Part shown: positions 1 through 9,569 of the stretch, piece after piece
How the letters are laid out: each line of letters begins with the position of its first letter
Numbering within the stretch: the stretch's first letter is position 1
Position numbers and translations under genes: made by a program
Origin: Blastomussa wellsi
Lineage: Eukaryota > Cnidaria > Anthozoa > Scleractinia > Plerogyridae
DNA length: 64,000 nucleotides
Assembly: GCA_947652115.1 (NCBI GenBank)
Contig: OX393561.1
Location: forward strand, 27,206,158-27,270,157
Direction of reading: 5' to 3'
Notes under the pieces: model-generated
Seen by the model: only the letters and a program-made list of their open reading frames with translations
What the model was told of the DNA's origin: nothing
The model's database searches: none

Positions 1-525
1 TTTTCAAATAAGCGCTGACTGTTGTCGATGTGGCCAGCCTCTACAAAGAGGCCGAACCCTTGACTTCGAAAAATTCTGATGAGGTCGCCGAGGCCTTTCA
101 GAAGATTTACAAGCGCTCGCCCCTCGCGTGGCCAAAACTGCTGCAGGTTGATCCCGGGCGCGAATTCATGGACGCCGTCTCAAAAGACATGGAAAAGCAA
201 TATCCAGCGCGGACGCGTTGGCATTCACCACGAACAGGCCATTGTTGAACATTTCAACCGCACCCTTGGCGAGCGCTTGTTCAGGCACCAGTACGCCGTG
301 GAAATGCGTCTCCCTGCTGGCCAATGGTCCACTGCGTGGGTGAAAAGACTTCCTGCAGTTGTTGCCGCTTTGAACAACGAAAAAACCCGGCTGACGGGGA
401 AAAAACCTGCGGAAGCAATCAAAGAAGACACTGTTTCTGCGCAGCCCGTCACTCCTTATCTTCGGTCTTTTGGAAAGGCCGAAAAAATCCTCCCCTCTTT
501 TGTCCAAGTTCGCTATCTCTACCAA
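1..525 (+). pseudogene. Polinton integrase remnant (copy A)
   Basis: Piece of a retroviral-type (rve) integrase, the enzyme that inserts Polinton DNA. The first catalytic Asp is in 'LTVVDVAS' (codon 27-29), the second in 'LLQVDPGREF' (about 140-170), and the Glu lies in 'IVEHFNRTLGERLF' (about 241-280). The reading frame changes between the second Asp and the Glu (about 190-230), so the gene is broken. A close relative of the Glu-containing end lies on the minus strand at 36175-36480 in Polinton B, with the same 'HQYAVEMRLP' block. The N-terminal zinc-binding part is outside the window. It converges with the minus-strand polymerase remnant at about 449-525. Confidence 0.8.
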
Positions 526-3500
526 CCCGGTGAGCTTGAAGGAGGCGCAGTTCAGTGTGTATCCCGTCGGGCAGCACCCACCTTTTGTCGTAATAAGCGC
601 TCAGCCCCAGCTTCTGCTGCTCATAAGTGACCATCCGGCCGTCCCGCATCCTGAAACCTCTGTTTGTTGCCATGTCCTTGTTACCTTCCAAAGCTGTCTT
701 GAAACGCTGCCAGGTTATCTCGTTTTGCTTCTTCGACATCCCTTTCGTGCTGAACTTCTTTTTTCGCCCGGTTCGTCGACGAAATAACACTTTGAGCAGA
801 GCGCGATCATCCGGCTGCCCTCGCACTCGAGTTTGAAGAGCCCGGGCGTGCGGCCGCTCCATTTGTCCCAAGCCAGCCACTGCTTCTTTTGCGTCTCGAA
901 TTCCGCTTGCAGCTCTGGCCTGACAAGGTCCTCGAGACGCTCCCCGGAGATGGCCATGTAGTTGCTGTCTGTGTCCATTTTGATCAGCTCAAAATCTCTT
1001 CTGTCGAAATACCTGTCGAGGAAGTCGTAGTAGAATTCCAGCATCCGAAGCTTGGCCAGCTGATAGACAGTGATTCCTTCCTGAAACGGCCGCCTGATTG
1101 TGACCCTTGGCTTGCGGCTTTCCAGCTCATACGCCTGCCCGATCTCATCAAGGTCGGAGAAATACGCTCTTCGCAGGGCTCTTTCGACCACCTTCTCATC
1201 TTTGGTGTAAATTACGTTTGTCTGCCGCTCCAAGGCTTCGATAAGCTTTCCGTACCCGCAGTTCCCTAACAGCTTGAACACCTCCGCCAGCAGCGCATGC
1301 TTTTTTCCACGTCTCCTGTCGGCCACGCCTCGGTGACCTCCTCCACGAACCAGGGAAAGATCTTGCCCGGTTGGTAGTTGATTAACCGATGGACACGTGT
1401 GACAACCGCCCCGTGGTCCACATACCAACGTTGCAGAGGGGCGTACAGCAAGAGTCCCTCTGTGGACAGGGCGCCCACGAGTTTTTTCCCGTCTCCGCGA
1501 TTTCTGCCTGTTTGGCGCAAGTATTCGAGAATATGCTCCGGGACGACTTCGTTCGACACCTTTTTGTTGTAGAAGAACGGGCACATTTCCTCAAACTTTA
1601 GGCGCAAGGGCTCCGGAATCTCTATATCGACTTCGGCAAATCCGAACCATTTTCCTTCTTTGAGCCTGCGTGTTAGCTCTGGCACTACCACCTCCTATTG
1701 GGAGTAGTCGTCTTCGGCGTAGTGGGTGACCATTTCCTTCCCGCAAGGCATTTCTCTCAACATGGTTGAAAGATAGAGGGCGTTCGCGTCGCAACCCAAG
1801 ATCACATCACGGGCGTCTTCGTATTGGTGCGATCTTATCTTTGTCGCCGCGACTTCGTGGTAGCGCGTGAACACGAGGCTCGGGCCTCCGACCACAGCTC
1901 CTTTCAACAACTCGTACGCTTCTTCGCCTGGACTGTATAGCTCCGCGCCTTTCTCGACCGCTCCCCGGAGTAAGTAGTGCAAACTCACCCCCGGGACACT
2001 GGCCGCGTCTTTCAAGATGTCGATTCCTTTTTCGGTGTAGAAGGCCCGCATCTTTTCTAAAGCCTAGAAGCCAGGTGCAACGTCGAGATTGTTGTAGTAG
2101 CGCAGCATTCCGCGAAGGTGCGCATGCCCTTTTCTTCGAAAAGGCGCTTGCACCCCTCCCATTCTTCTCTCGAGAGCACATGCTCGCCCTTCAGACGTGA
2201 GTACCACGCTGGGTAGTCTGGGAGCCCTGGATAGTCAACCTTTTGGGGCGAGTCGAACCACTCGTACGGAAACCACGATTTCTGCATTGTGCATCCGTAG
2301 GCTTGGACCCACTTTTCGTAGCTGGGCCCTGGGCCAAGGTAGTTTATTATGTCGAGGAAATGGAAGCCCCAGGTCAACAGGAACATTATCTTTTTTCCTT
2401 TTTTGGCCACTCTGACTTTGCCGGTTGTGTCAGCAAGGCAGTCAGCGAAGTGGTTTTTGATCAGGTTTAGATCGTAGCTACCCGAGTTGAACCCGACGAC
2501 TGGCACCTGGTTGCACCATTCATCAAGTTTTAGCCACTGCGCTTTCGGCAGCAGGCTCACGTCTTCTGCCACAAACTCAGCCCGAACTTGGGCCCGGATG
2601 TTTTTTCCGCGCCTCTTCAGCTCTTCCATAAACTTGCGGACCAGCTCTGCGGGGTCTCTTTCGCAGATGTGGGTGGGCTCTCTCTCGAGTGTGTCGCCGA
2701 TGCTCACCGAGATTGGTACGTGCACGTTCTCGATCGTTAGCATGGACGTGGGCTCCTTCCGCTGGTTGTTGTCGCTGTACGCCTTGAAATCGTACAAGAT
2801 CGCGTGCGGGTAGCTTTTTGTTTCGGCGTCGATTTACCCAACTTCACACGTCCAAGCCTCAACAACGCGGTAGCCGGCCTCCCGGAGCGTTCTTGTGCGC
2901 CTCTGCGTGGCCTTCCACCTGTCTTCGCGCGTTTGACCGATACGGGTTATGATTTTGTCGCGATCGTGCGGGTAACATTTTCGGCACCCGTGCCAGTGGC
3001 AGCCGTCGTATTGAAATACGGTCTTTGTTTCATGGTTGTAACCGTCGACTGGTGCCCGCTCAACCCACCTCTCACCTACGTGGCCACACATTGCGTGGTG
3101 GATGTGAATTTTCCGCCGCTTGGCTTCTTGGTCTAGCCACTGAAGCGATTCTGGGGAAGCTCTATGTTTTGGATAGAAAGCCTTCTCGAATGCTGTCTGC
3201 GGGGCTTTGACTTTTTCGCCCGGGCAATCGATTATCGTATTCCCTTGCGCACACCTTTGGGCTGTCCGTTGTAGACTGTCAACTCGTGTGAATCTCGCAC
3301 GACAATCCACACATGCATATGTTTTCGCAAGTTTTGCTGTCTTTTATCAAAAAGGCATGCCCCTCGTAAATGCCGATTGTCAGAATGTTTGTCAGCTTGG
3401 CTGGCAAGTTTCTTCTAAGATGCCAAACCACTTCGTCGTCCTCTCCCCGCCCAGGCTGGTAAACCTTGATGCCCAGCCAATCTGAAAAATCGACTCCTTT

Positions 3501-4443
3501 GTTGAGATGTTTTTCAACCTTATCTAATTCATCAAGAGATGTTTTTGGACAGTCGATTGGAACAGCTTTGAGTTTGAAGAAACTCTTGACAAGCTCACGA
3601 GCTGCTGCTGTACTTCGATCAGGCCGGGCTCCTCGGTGCACAGCAATGCAGCGCCAGAGACACAAATTATCATGGTAGGTGTCCAGCGCCACCATTGAAC
3701 TGCCAAGTGCAAGTTTGCGCAGCCAGTCTGGCAAGGGGCCTGTGCCCAACAAAGGCTGGCGGTCAAGCACAACCTTCATAAAGACATCAGAACAGCCCAT
3801 GAACACCCACTTTGTGTCCGATCTTTCGATGTCATCAACTTCCAGACGCTCCTCCTCCTTTTCATCCAACCAGTTTTCCGCTTCAGACAGTTCTCTGATC
3901 CAAGGCGACCCCCCCGGAGTTTTTATAAAACAAGATGATGGATCCATTCTCGACGTTTTGCAACCAATAAGAATAGTCGTGCCTCAGATACATGGATGTG
4001 TTGACTCTATCTCGAATCTTTTCCATGAAAAACTATGTGAGGTTTTTTTCCTCTCCTTGGACCGACCATCTTATAAATCGTCGCCCTGCTACCGTTCTTC
4101 CCTCAGCCTCTGGTTCTGTAAAGAACCATTCAAGAGATTGTCGGTAGTTCTCCCTCGATTTGACTTTCTGGGCAGGGACTGGATCAAACGTTTTTAGGAT
4201 GCTAGCCATTTTTCTTGCCTCCCTTTTTTGCCTTGGGGGCGCTCTTGGCCGGTATGGTTTTGGAAGTAGAGGTTTCCGGGGGATCCGGAAATCCATCATC
4301 ACATTCTTAATTTCTGCGTATGTTTGTTCTATCATTTTCTCAAAATCAATTTCCGCTAGTTCTTGTTCAAAATTCTGCCACGTTGCTTGCGCAGCCATCG
4401 ACAACTTTGTATAATGTGCGAGAAAATAATTTGTTTTTAACAA
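449..4443 (-). pseudogene. Polinton family-B DNA polymerase with extra N-terminal domains (copy A)
   Basis: Remnant of a protein-primed family-B polymerase, read right to left in several frames. In order: an N-terminal module starting at MAAQ (4398); an OTU-like segment with 'DNLCLWRCIAVHRG' (3633-3675) and 'GHAFLIKD'; a C2H2-like finger near 3310-3340; a Vsr-endonuclease-like segment with 'GCHWHGCRKC' (2973-3008) and 'GYRVVEAWTCEV'; a 3'-5' exonuclease motif 'GFNSGSYDLNLIK' (2463-2510); palm motif A 'DANALY' (about 1770-1800), motif B 'KLLGNCGYGK' (1246-1276), motif C 'DTDSNYM' (954-977); and the C-terminus near 525-620. Frame changes fall near 3945, 3300, 2810, 2055, 1690, 1300 and 800, so it is dead. 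Palm and exonuclease assignments are firm; the OTU-like and Vsr-like assignments are inferred from motifs. Confidence 0.85.
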
Positions 4444-4570
4444 GTATGCAAATCTCTAACTGGTTGACTTGCTTTTATAACAAGTATGCAAATCTCTAAT
4501 TGGTTGACTTGCTTTTATAACAAGTATGCAAATCTCTAACTGCTTGCTCTTTTGTCATGCAAAGCTCTAA
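4441..4570. repeat. 40-bp tandem repeat carrying ATGCAAATCTCTAA
   Basis: Two full 40-bp units (4441-4480, 4481-4520) and a partial third (from 4521) repeat head to tail directly upstream of the polymerase start. Each carries ATGCAAATCTCTAA (4446, 4486, 4526), followed by a variant ATGCAAAGCTCTAA near 4557. The same 14-mer recurs at 5280 and at 61824 and 61841 in reverse complement. Confidence 0.85.
4446..4539 (-). promoter_or_regulatory. Octamer-containing upstream motif cluster (copy A polymerase)
   Basis: Three copies of ATGCAAATCTCTAA, containing the POU octamer ATGCAAAT. The nearest ends 47 bp upstream of the conserved MAAQ start at 4398. Conservation of motif and spacing with two other related starts suggests a promoter or 5'-leader element. 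This is inferred; no transcription evidence is available. Confidence 0.45.
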
Positions 4571-4574
4571 CTGG

Positions 4575-4800
4575 TTGACATCAGCTCCTGAACGACACCT
4601 AATTCCGAAACGCCCCGATTTCTGTCATAGGCGCTTCAGAATTTTCACGGGCGCTTTGCAATGTCGAAAAAAAAGTCAGTTGTATCATTTCTATTTATTC
4701 ACTGTGATGCAATATCTATTTTTTCACTCCGCCAGCGCGGTCACGCGTAACCCTTCACATGACGTAAAAACTGTTTGACCCGCATACCTACCCGTATATA
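4575..4800. repeat. Polinton terminal inverted repeat fragment (copy A)
   Basis: The sequence is clearly related to the right TIR of Polinton B (45105-45280 and 45690-45780), in the same orientation. Shared blocks include 'cctaattcc', 'gggcgctttgcaatgtc', 'tcatttctatttat', 'catgacgt' and 'tgacccgcat'. The segment holding the TIR gene in Polinton B is missing here, between about 4735 and 4740. Its orientation implies that the element interior lies to the left, so this would be the right end of Polinton A. Confidence 0.7.
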
Positions 4801-4829
4801 TGTTTTTTGCGGGACCAATTGTTTGGTTT

Positions 4830-5057
4830 CTAATCATCTGGGTAGTAATTCGCTACCTTGATGAAGGGTCTGCGAGCGTTGTATTCATTTATATTCGGCC
4901 AAACATTGTGCTTAAAACCTTTTTTGTAGCACGGTGCGCAGAGTCCGTCTAGACCGCATTCGGTGCAATCCGGACAGAATAGCGCCTTCAAAAGCTTTTT
5001 TAGTTTTTGGCAGTATGGTGCTATTAAAATGTCTTGATGTATCTCATTCCAGCCCAT
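4830..5057 (-). pseudogene. Small Polinton end-gene fragment with Cys-rich knuckle
   Basis: 75-codon open frame beginning 'MGWNEIHQDILIAPYC' with a Cys cluster 'CPDCTECGLDGLCAPCY'. The same pattern (GWDKI.., APFC, FC.KC.TCG..GLC..CYKN) is read on the minus strand at 44580-44830 in Polinton B. There it is the body of the gene that starts inside the right TIR. Here the TIR-encoded N-terminus is lacking, so this is a fragment. The Cys spacing suggests one metal-binding knuckle. Function unknown; it is a recurrent gene near Polinton ends judging by these two copies. Confidence 0.6.
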
Positions 5058-5090
5058 AGTCCTTCTCTTTTTGATTTTCTGCTCTTGGTC

Positions 5091-5312
5091 TCAGGGTATG
5101 CTCTTATCAAACTCATTCCGAATTTGTGGTTTTATTTGTTCTAACCTTTTTGCAAATGCTTCTTGATCAATTTCTATTAGTGCGTGTGCTAAATCCTGCC
5201 ACGTTACTGGTCCAATTTCCTTTGCAGCCATCGGCAACTTTGTATAATGTGCGAGAAAATAATTGACTTTCTTACAAGTATGCAAATCTCTAACTGCTTG
5301 CTCTTGTGTCAA
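5091..5312 (-). pseudogene. Truncated duplicate of the polymerase N-terminal module
   Basis: The frame 'NYFLAHYTKLPMAAK' matches 'NYFLAHYTKLSMAAQ' at the start of the copy A polymerase. It is followed by a helical 'TWQDLAHALIEIDQEAF' segment resembling 'TWQNFEQELAEIDFEKM', then a stop at 5091. The likely start is M at 5231. The leader is also duplicated, including the octamer motif at 5280. It marks a second, truncated polymerase start next to the first. Confidence 0.65.
5280..5293 (-). promoter_or_regulatory. Octamer-containing motif ATGCAAATCTCTAA
   Basis: Exact 14-mer, 48 bp upstream of the M at 5231. Same motif and spacing as upstream of the full polymerase start at 4398. Confidence 0.45.
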
Positions 5313-5690
5313 GTTTGCAAGACATTAGCTCGTGCAAAACACGTTCAAAATTGTTCTTTGCCTTTTCTTGTTTGCGAAGAAGCCGCCGTCTAAGGTTGTT
5401 CCCGCCGCAAGCAAAACATAAACGGTGATCGCTCAAAACTCCAACGCCGCAGCTGCGGCATGGTGCCGGCTTTTGCATTCCCTTTTTTATTTGGAAGTAA
5501 TGCTGCGAGCAATATTCTCCGACACACCGTTTGCCGCAGTTCTCCTTCCGATTTCGCACCAACCACACGCAGTTGTTTGCTCCGCGTACCATTTTATGGC
5601 ATACATGGTGTTGCTTCTGTCTAATTGTCCGAACCTGCCAGGGTTGTCCTTCCATTGCCGGAATCGAATACACAACCTTGCCACCGTTTG
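5290..5690 (-). CDS. Cys-rich Polinton protein, function unknown
   Basis: Open frame of about 127 codons with Cys/His clusters: 'NCVWLVRNRKENCGKRC', 'GEYCSQHYFQIKKG', 'PAPCRSCGVGV', 'HRLCFACGGN', then a basic/helical tail. Cys pairs with CxxC and CxxH spacing suggest two or three zinc-binding sites. A homologue lies in Polinton C, split by a LINE at 54060-54165 and 61645-61826, again directly upstream of the polymerase. So it is a genuine gene of this lineage. No enzymatic motif is seen; nucleic-acid binding is a guess. The stop overlaps the leader of the truncated polymerase start. Confidence 0.7.
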
Positions 5691-5701
5691 TTTCCCGTTT
5701 T

Positions 5702-5906
5702 GAAAGCTCCCAACGGCGCAGTTTGTTTCCCCTTTGCTTCCTCCTTTGTTTGCATCTTTGCTTCCATATTTGTTAAAACGAGATTTCTTCCCCCTTGGCG
5801 GAGCTGGGTCCCCTGACGTTTAGAAATCTCGTCTTCACCGATAGGAAGCGATGTGCAAACAAAAAGGAAGCGGATATGGAAACAATCTGCGCCGTTGGGA
5901 GCTTTC
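5702..5906. repeat. Foldback/MITE 1
   Basis: About 205-bp element with terminal inverted repeats of about 28 bp, beginning GAAAGCTCCCAACGGCGCAG (5702-5721) and matched in reverse at 5887-5906. The core (about 5740-5860) is itself an imperfect hairpin and recurs inside the next foldback. Confidence 0.85.
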
Positions 5907-5949
5907 GAAATGGTAACTGCCAACGGCCTGGGGGTTGTCCTTCCTCGCA

Positions 5950-6235
5950 AGTAGTATATCTGGTGGGAAAATCATACAACCGCAATACCCACCGTAGATA
6001 TGCCATTTCGGAAGCCCCCCAACCGCGCAGTTTTGTTTGCATCTTTGCTTCCATATTTGTTAAAACGAGATTTCTTCCCCCTTGGTGGGGCAGGGCCCTC
6101 GACGTTTCGAAATCTCGTCTTCGCCGATAGGAAGCGACGTGCAAACTGGCTGTTTTTCGAGGTTGGGGGGCTTCCGAAATGGCATATCTAACGGTGGCTA
6201 TCAGGTGGTATGATTTTCCCACCAGATATACTACT
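5950..6235. repeat. Foldback/MITE 2
   Basis: Inverted repeat with outer arms 5950-5977 and 6208-6235 (agtagtatatctggtgggaa and its complement) and a second inner pair around 'ggaagccccccaacc'. It encloses a core closely matching that of MITE 1, with different arms. Confidence 0.85.
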
Positions 6236-6639
6236 CCCCACTACAAAGAAAAGAACAAGGCTACACACTCCAGTTCGGAACGCCCGACGAGTCAGCTTAA
6301 ATGGTCAAACGGCCTCAAATCCATCGCGAATTCCAAGAAGAGATGTTCTAGTTTCATTTTAACTCAACAACAACTCAGTCCAGGCTCTGTCATCGACGCC
6401 AAGCGGCCGTTTGCTTTAAAAAATCCAAGGTAAAAAGATCTCCATTGTGCCTGTAGGCCCTCGTCACGACACACGACCGTCAAAAAACTCCTTGGCAACC
6501 CCGCCTCATTAACAAACTATACCGCACCGGAATACCACACCGTCAATTAATCTCAACCTCGGTTATTGTCGTAGGAATTTTGAAACAGTACACTTGTTAA
6601 GTTCATTTTTTGATATTACATTAATAATGCGGACAAATC
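6236..6639. other. Unassigned intergenic DNA
   Basis: No convincing gene, repeat pair or motif seen in about 400 bp. Confidence 0.5.
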
Positions 6640-7450
6640 AGTGGTGCGTTGTTCGCTCTGTAAGTTGAATGAATTGGTGTTCAATGTAGCCTACGAAAAG
6701 ATTGGCGTAGCTGGGTCCCATTTTGGTACCCATGGCCACGCCATTGATTTGTTCATGTCCCTCACATTTCACCCTCACAACCACGCAGTAAAATCCAGCA
6801 TTCTAAAAAACTTTAAATTACTTCGAAATGATCCCGATACTGGTAGAATCTTTTCACAACCTCCATTAATTTCTTTCAAACGCGACAAAAACATCGGCAA
6901 CTTTTTAGTCATAAGTGCATTTCAAACAAGTGATCAACCCGAACTTTTAAATGCGTTCGCGCACGATGCAAAACATGCCCTTTCATTCACAACGTTGACA
7001 AAATATCGGCACCCAAGCGATCTATCAAGATCACTGATCATTTCACCGTCACCTCAATGTTATGTACTGTATAACTTGCACTCTTTGCAAAAAGTTATAC
7101 ATCGGCGAAAGAGGGAGACGATTAAGCGACCGCTTCGGAGAACACCTCGGGGCGTAGAGAAAGACGACAAAAATGCATCTAAACCGGTCTGCGGCCTATC
7201 CTTTCATCAAGGAAGAACGGAAAGCCGCAAAACTCTAGAACAAAAATTTATTTTTCAAATCGGCACTCCTAATCCTCACGGTATCAACGAATGCTTTTCA
7301 TTTAACTAATTTGCTGTTTTTCACGTTACCAGGCACCAACCAATAGCGTATAGCTCTGTCTTTCTGTATATAAACCACACACGACCCACAATTCCTCGAT
7401 TCGCTCCGACGAAGGGCTAACGCTCGAAACGTCAGCTCTCGAATCTCTTT
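6640..7450 (+). mobile_element. Penelope-like element copy 1, 5'-inverted and truncated
   Basis: 6753-7309 is the plus-sense 3' coding part of a PLE. It matches the minus-strand copy at 19734-20350, including 'SLTFHPHNHAVKS', 'QPPLISFKRDKNIGNFLV' and the end 'NPHGINE.FSFN'. The GIY-YIG region is damaged and partly deleted. By contrast, 6668-6752 matches the reverse complement of the RT motif region (the 'AMGTKMGPSYANLFVGYIE' coding stretch at 20845-20930). The element is therefore a short inverted 5' piece joined to a sense 3' piece. The 669-bp open frame crossing this junction is an artefact. The 3' noncoding end follows, with a hammerhead-like fold. Confidence 0.8.
7398..7445 (+). ncRNA. 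Hammerhead-ribozyme-like motif in PLE 3' end
   Basis: Stem I GATTC (7398-7402)/GAATC (7441-7445) plus GCT/AGC. Core-like CCGACGA (7406-7412), stem II GGGC/GCTC, GAAA (7426-7429), and CGTC with predicted cleavage after 7433. The CGU stretch could act as a short self-complementary stem III in a dimer. It departs from the consensus at U4 (C here), with an extra A before stem II. Hammerheads are known from PLEs; activity of this copy is doubtful. Confidence 0.45.
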
Positions 7451-7690
7451 ACTCTGACATATGGTAAACATTCTCTACATTATCTTGGACCTAAGCTATG
7501 GAGTGAACTATCGCCAGATGTCAGATCCGCAAACACTCTAAATAGCTTTAAATCAAAATTCGCAGCCGCGATATTGCCTCACTACTGGACTCTGGATGCA
7601 GCGGCTGTTCCCTTTGTTCTTCTTAGGGTCTTCTTAGTTTCATGTAGTTAATAAGATTAGTATAATTACATTTTACATTGTTTTTGCGTT
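7451..7690 (+). mobile_element. LINE 3' tail fragment (CR1/L2-like)
   Basis: Translates to a reverse-transcriptase C-terminal signature 'YLGPKLWSELSPDVRSANTL' followed by 'FKSKF', then a stop and an AT-rich tail. Only about 60 codons survive; the rest is truncated. Confidence 0.7.
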
Positions 7691-9560
7691 CGTAGATCCA
7701 GTCTTGAGCGAGATTTTATGGGTCGGCTCACCTTCGTACGAAGTTGCGACACCGATTTGGCCGCCCCGCAGCAGGGGCGAGAAACGAATACGTCATCGCA
7801 AAGCATGCACTGTAGCTGTACGGGAAGCGGCCATGATTTGTTTTCACAAATTTAACTCACCAAGTGGTGTAGTTCGAAATTTGTGGTCAGAAATCTAACA
7901 AATGCAGAATCATGCCTATGATATCACCAAAGCTCATTCAGAGCAACCTTCTCAGAAGGATCCATTACTGGGCAGAACATCAGAAGCCTGCCTACCGCTG
8001 GTGTGTTTTCTAGGAAACAGATGCTGCAATTCGCCCAAGCAACACTTCTCATTATAAAACTCAGCTGATTTTCATTGGGGATTCAACTTCTGTCCGCGTA
8101 TAGCGTTGTGACGCTCTACTGTTCAAAACAGCCTTGCAGCGAAGATTGTATAACGCCTGGTGCGAATATAAGCTAATATATAACAGCACATTTAGATTGG
8201 TGCCAGGACAGTCCATGTAATCGTGAATTTTTATGTTTGCGATTTAGCTCCCATGTGCGTTTGCTGCGTTAGTTTGTTTACATTTGTTGGGCGACAAGGA
8301 AATTAGATTTGTCATTCTCGTCTTGAGGTTTGTCATTATTTGGCTACTGCAACTTTGTTATTCGTGAGTAGCGGTGTCACGCAATGCAAAAAACTCCAAG
8401 CATTGTATTTGTATGAATAAATTGGAACAGTTATACAGTTATGTTAAGAGGTTCGTACTGATATTTAAAAATGTTGATTTCAGCATTAAAGAAATCTTGA
8501 ATTTCGGGAAGCTACGTCAAAATGAAGTAAAGTGAATCGAAGTCGTCGAACGCACTCCTAATCTTTGATTACTACTAGTTAATATCATTATATAATTTTA
8601 ATATCCTCTTCTGTGTCCCCAAATTAGTAGGAGGTTTTACCCAGGCTAGAAGGTATCGATACATACATAAAGGTTACTTATTTGGTGGAAGCGCCCTTTA
8701 AAAAGATAACGAATATACCAAACCACTTCAAGTTGAAATAGAGTTTTTACGGTAGGTACCGTTATTCAAGGTACGCTTGGTTAAAAATCCACTGGACTCA
8801 GGAATATGCTGACATGCTGTAAATAGGAACCTTAGTGCTGACGTATGGATGCCAACTGGAGAATAATCATTTGTTTGGGTACCAAGACATCTGACTTGGA
8901 TATCAACTCGTTTCAAATTTCCTTGATCTCAAATCTCTGATGCGTGGTGACCGTCTTAAAGGAACAGTTTTACTTGTCTTGTGTATTTTTCCATTACTTC
9001 CACCATAGACTAACTCCCAAATGAAAGTAAATCGAATGAGGAACATCTTCCAAACAACAAACCATCCTGAAAAGGAAATGAATTGGATTACATTATTCAA
9101 ATTGCAAAACTTGTCAATTGACAGACAAACCCCCACTGAGATGGAAAACATTTAGTGCAATCTTGTACAGTGTTAATTTTATTACCAGACATAACTAATC
9201 AATGACATCAATGAGTAATCAATAGAACCAATAGGTAATCAGTTGATTAGTCATTGATTATTGCCGATGATCAATGAGTAAACGATGATTAATCGATAGG
9301 CCAAAAATTTTTTGGTTATCGATTAGTCACTGATTCCATTACTCATGGACATCATCTCGTGGAATGCTTCGAGAATGAAAAATAAAACAGAACGTGTGAA
9401 ACAGGGACCTGCCGAAAATATGACAATAGCGGTTCTAAATCAACTCTTGAAAGATAAAGGAATCACGTTTAGCTCAAAGGCAAAATAGTCGGAGCTTGTA
9501 AGAATATTTTAAAATACTCAAACTTGCACACGCCATAGTGTAACAATATCATGGTTACAC
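7691..9560. other. Gene-poor AT-rich DNA
   Basis: No supportable gene. At 9180-9350 there is a run of ATCAATGA/ATCGATTA-like words with a palindrome around 9285-9330 (TAATCGATA ... TATCGATTA). The short open frames here look random. Confidence 0.5.
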
Positions 9561-9569
9561 GTCAAAAAA

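Noticed and set aside
5621..6222. Several frames across the double foldback
   Set aside because: Open on both strands because of palindromic sequence; no family match.
6641..7309. 222-codon open frame as a novel gene
   Set aside because: It crosses the junction between inverted and sense Penelope segments; the N-terminal part is antisense RT.
9285..9330. AT-rich palindrome as a replication origin or MITE
   Set aside because: Short, no flanking duplication, no second copy seen in the window.
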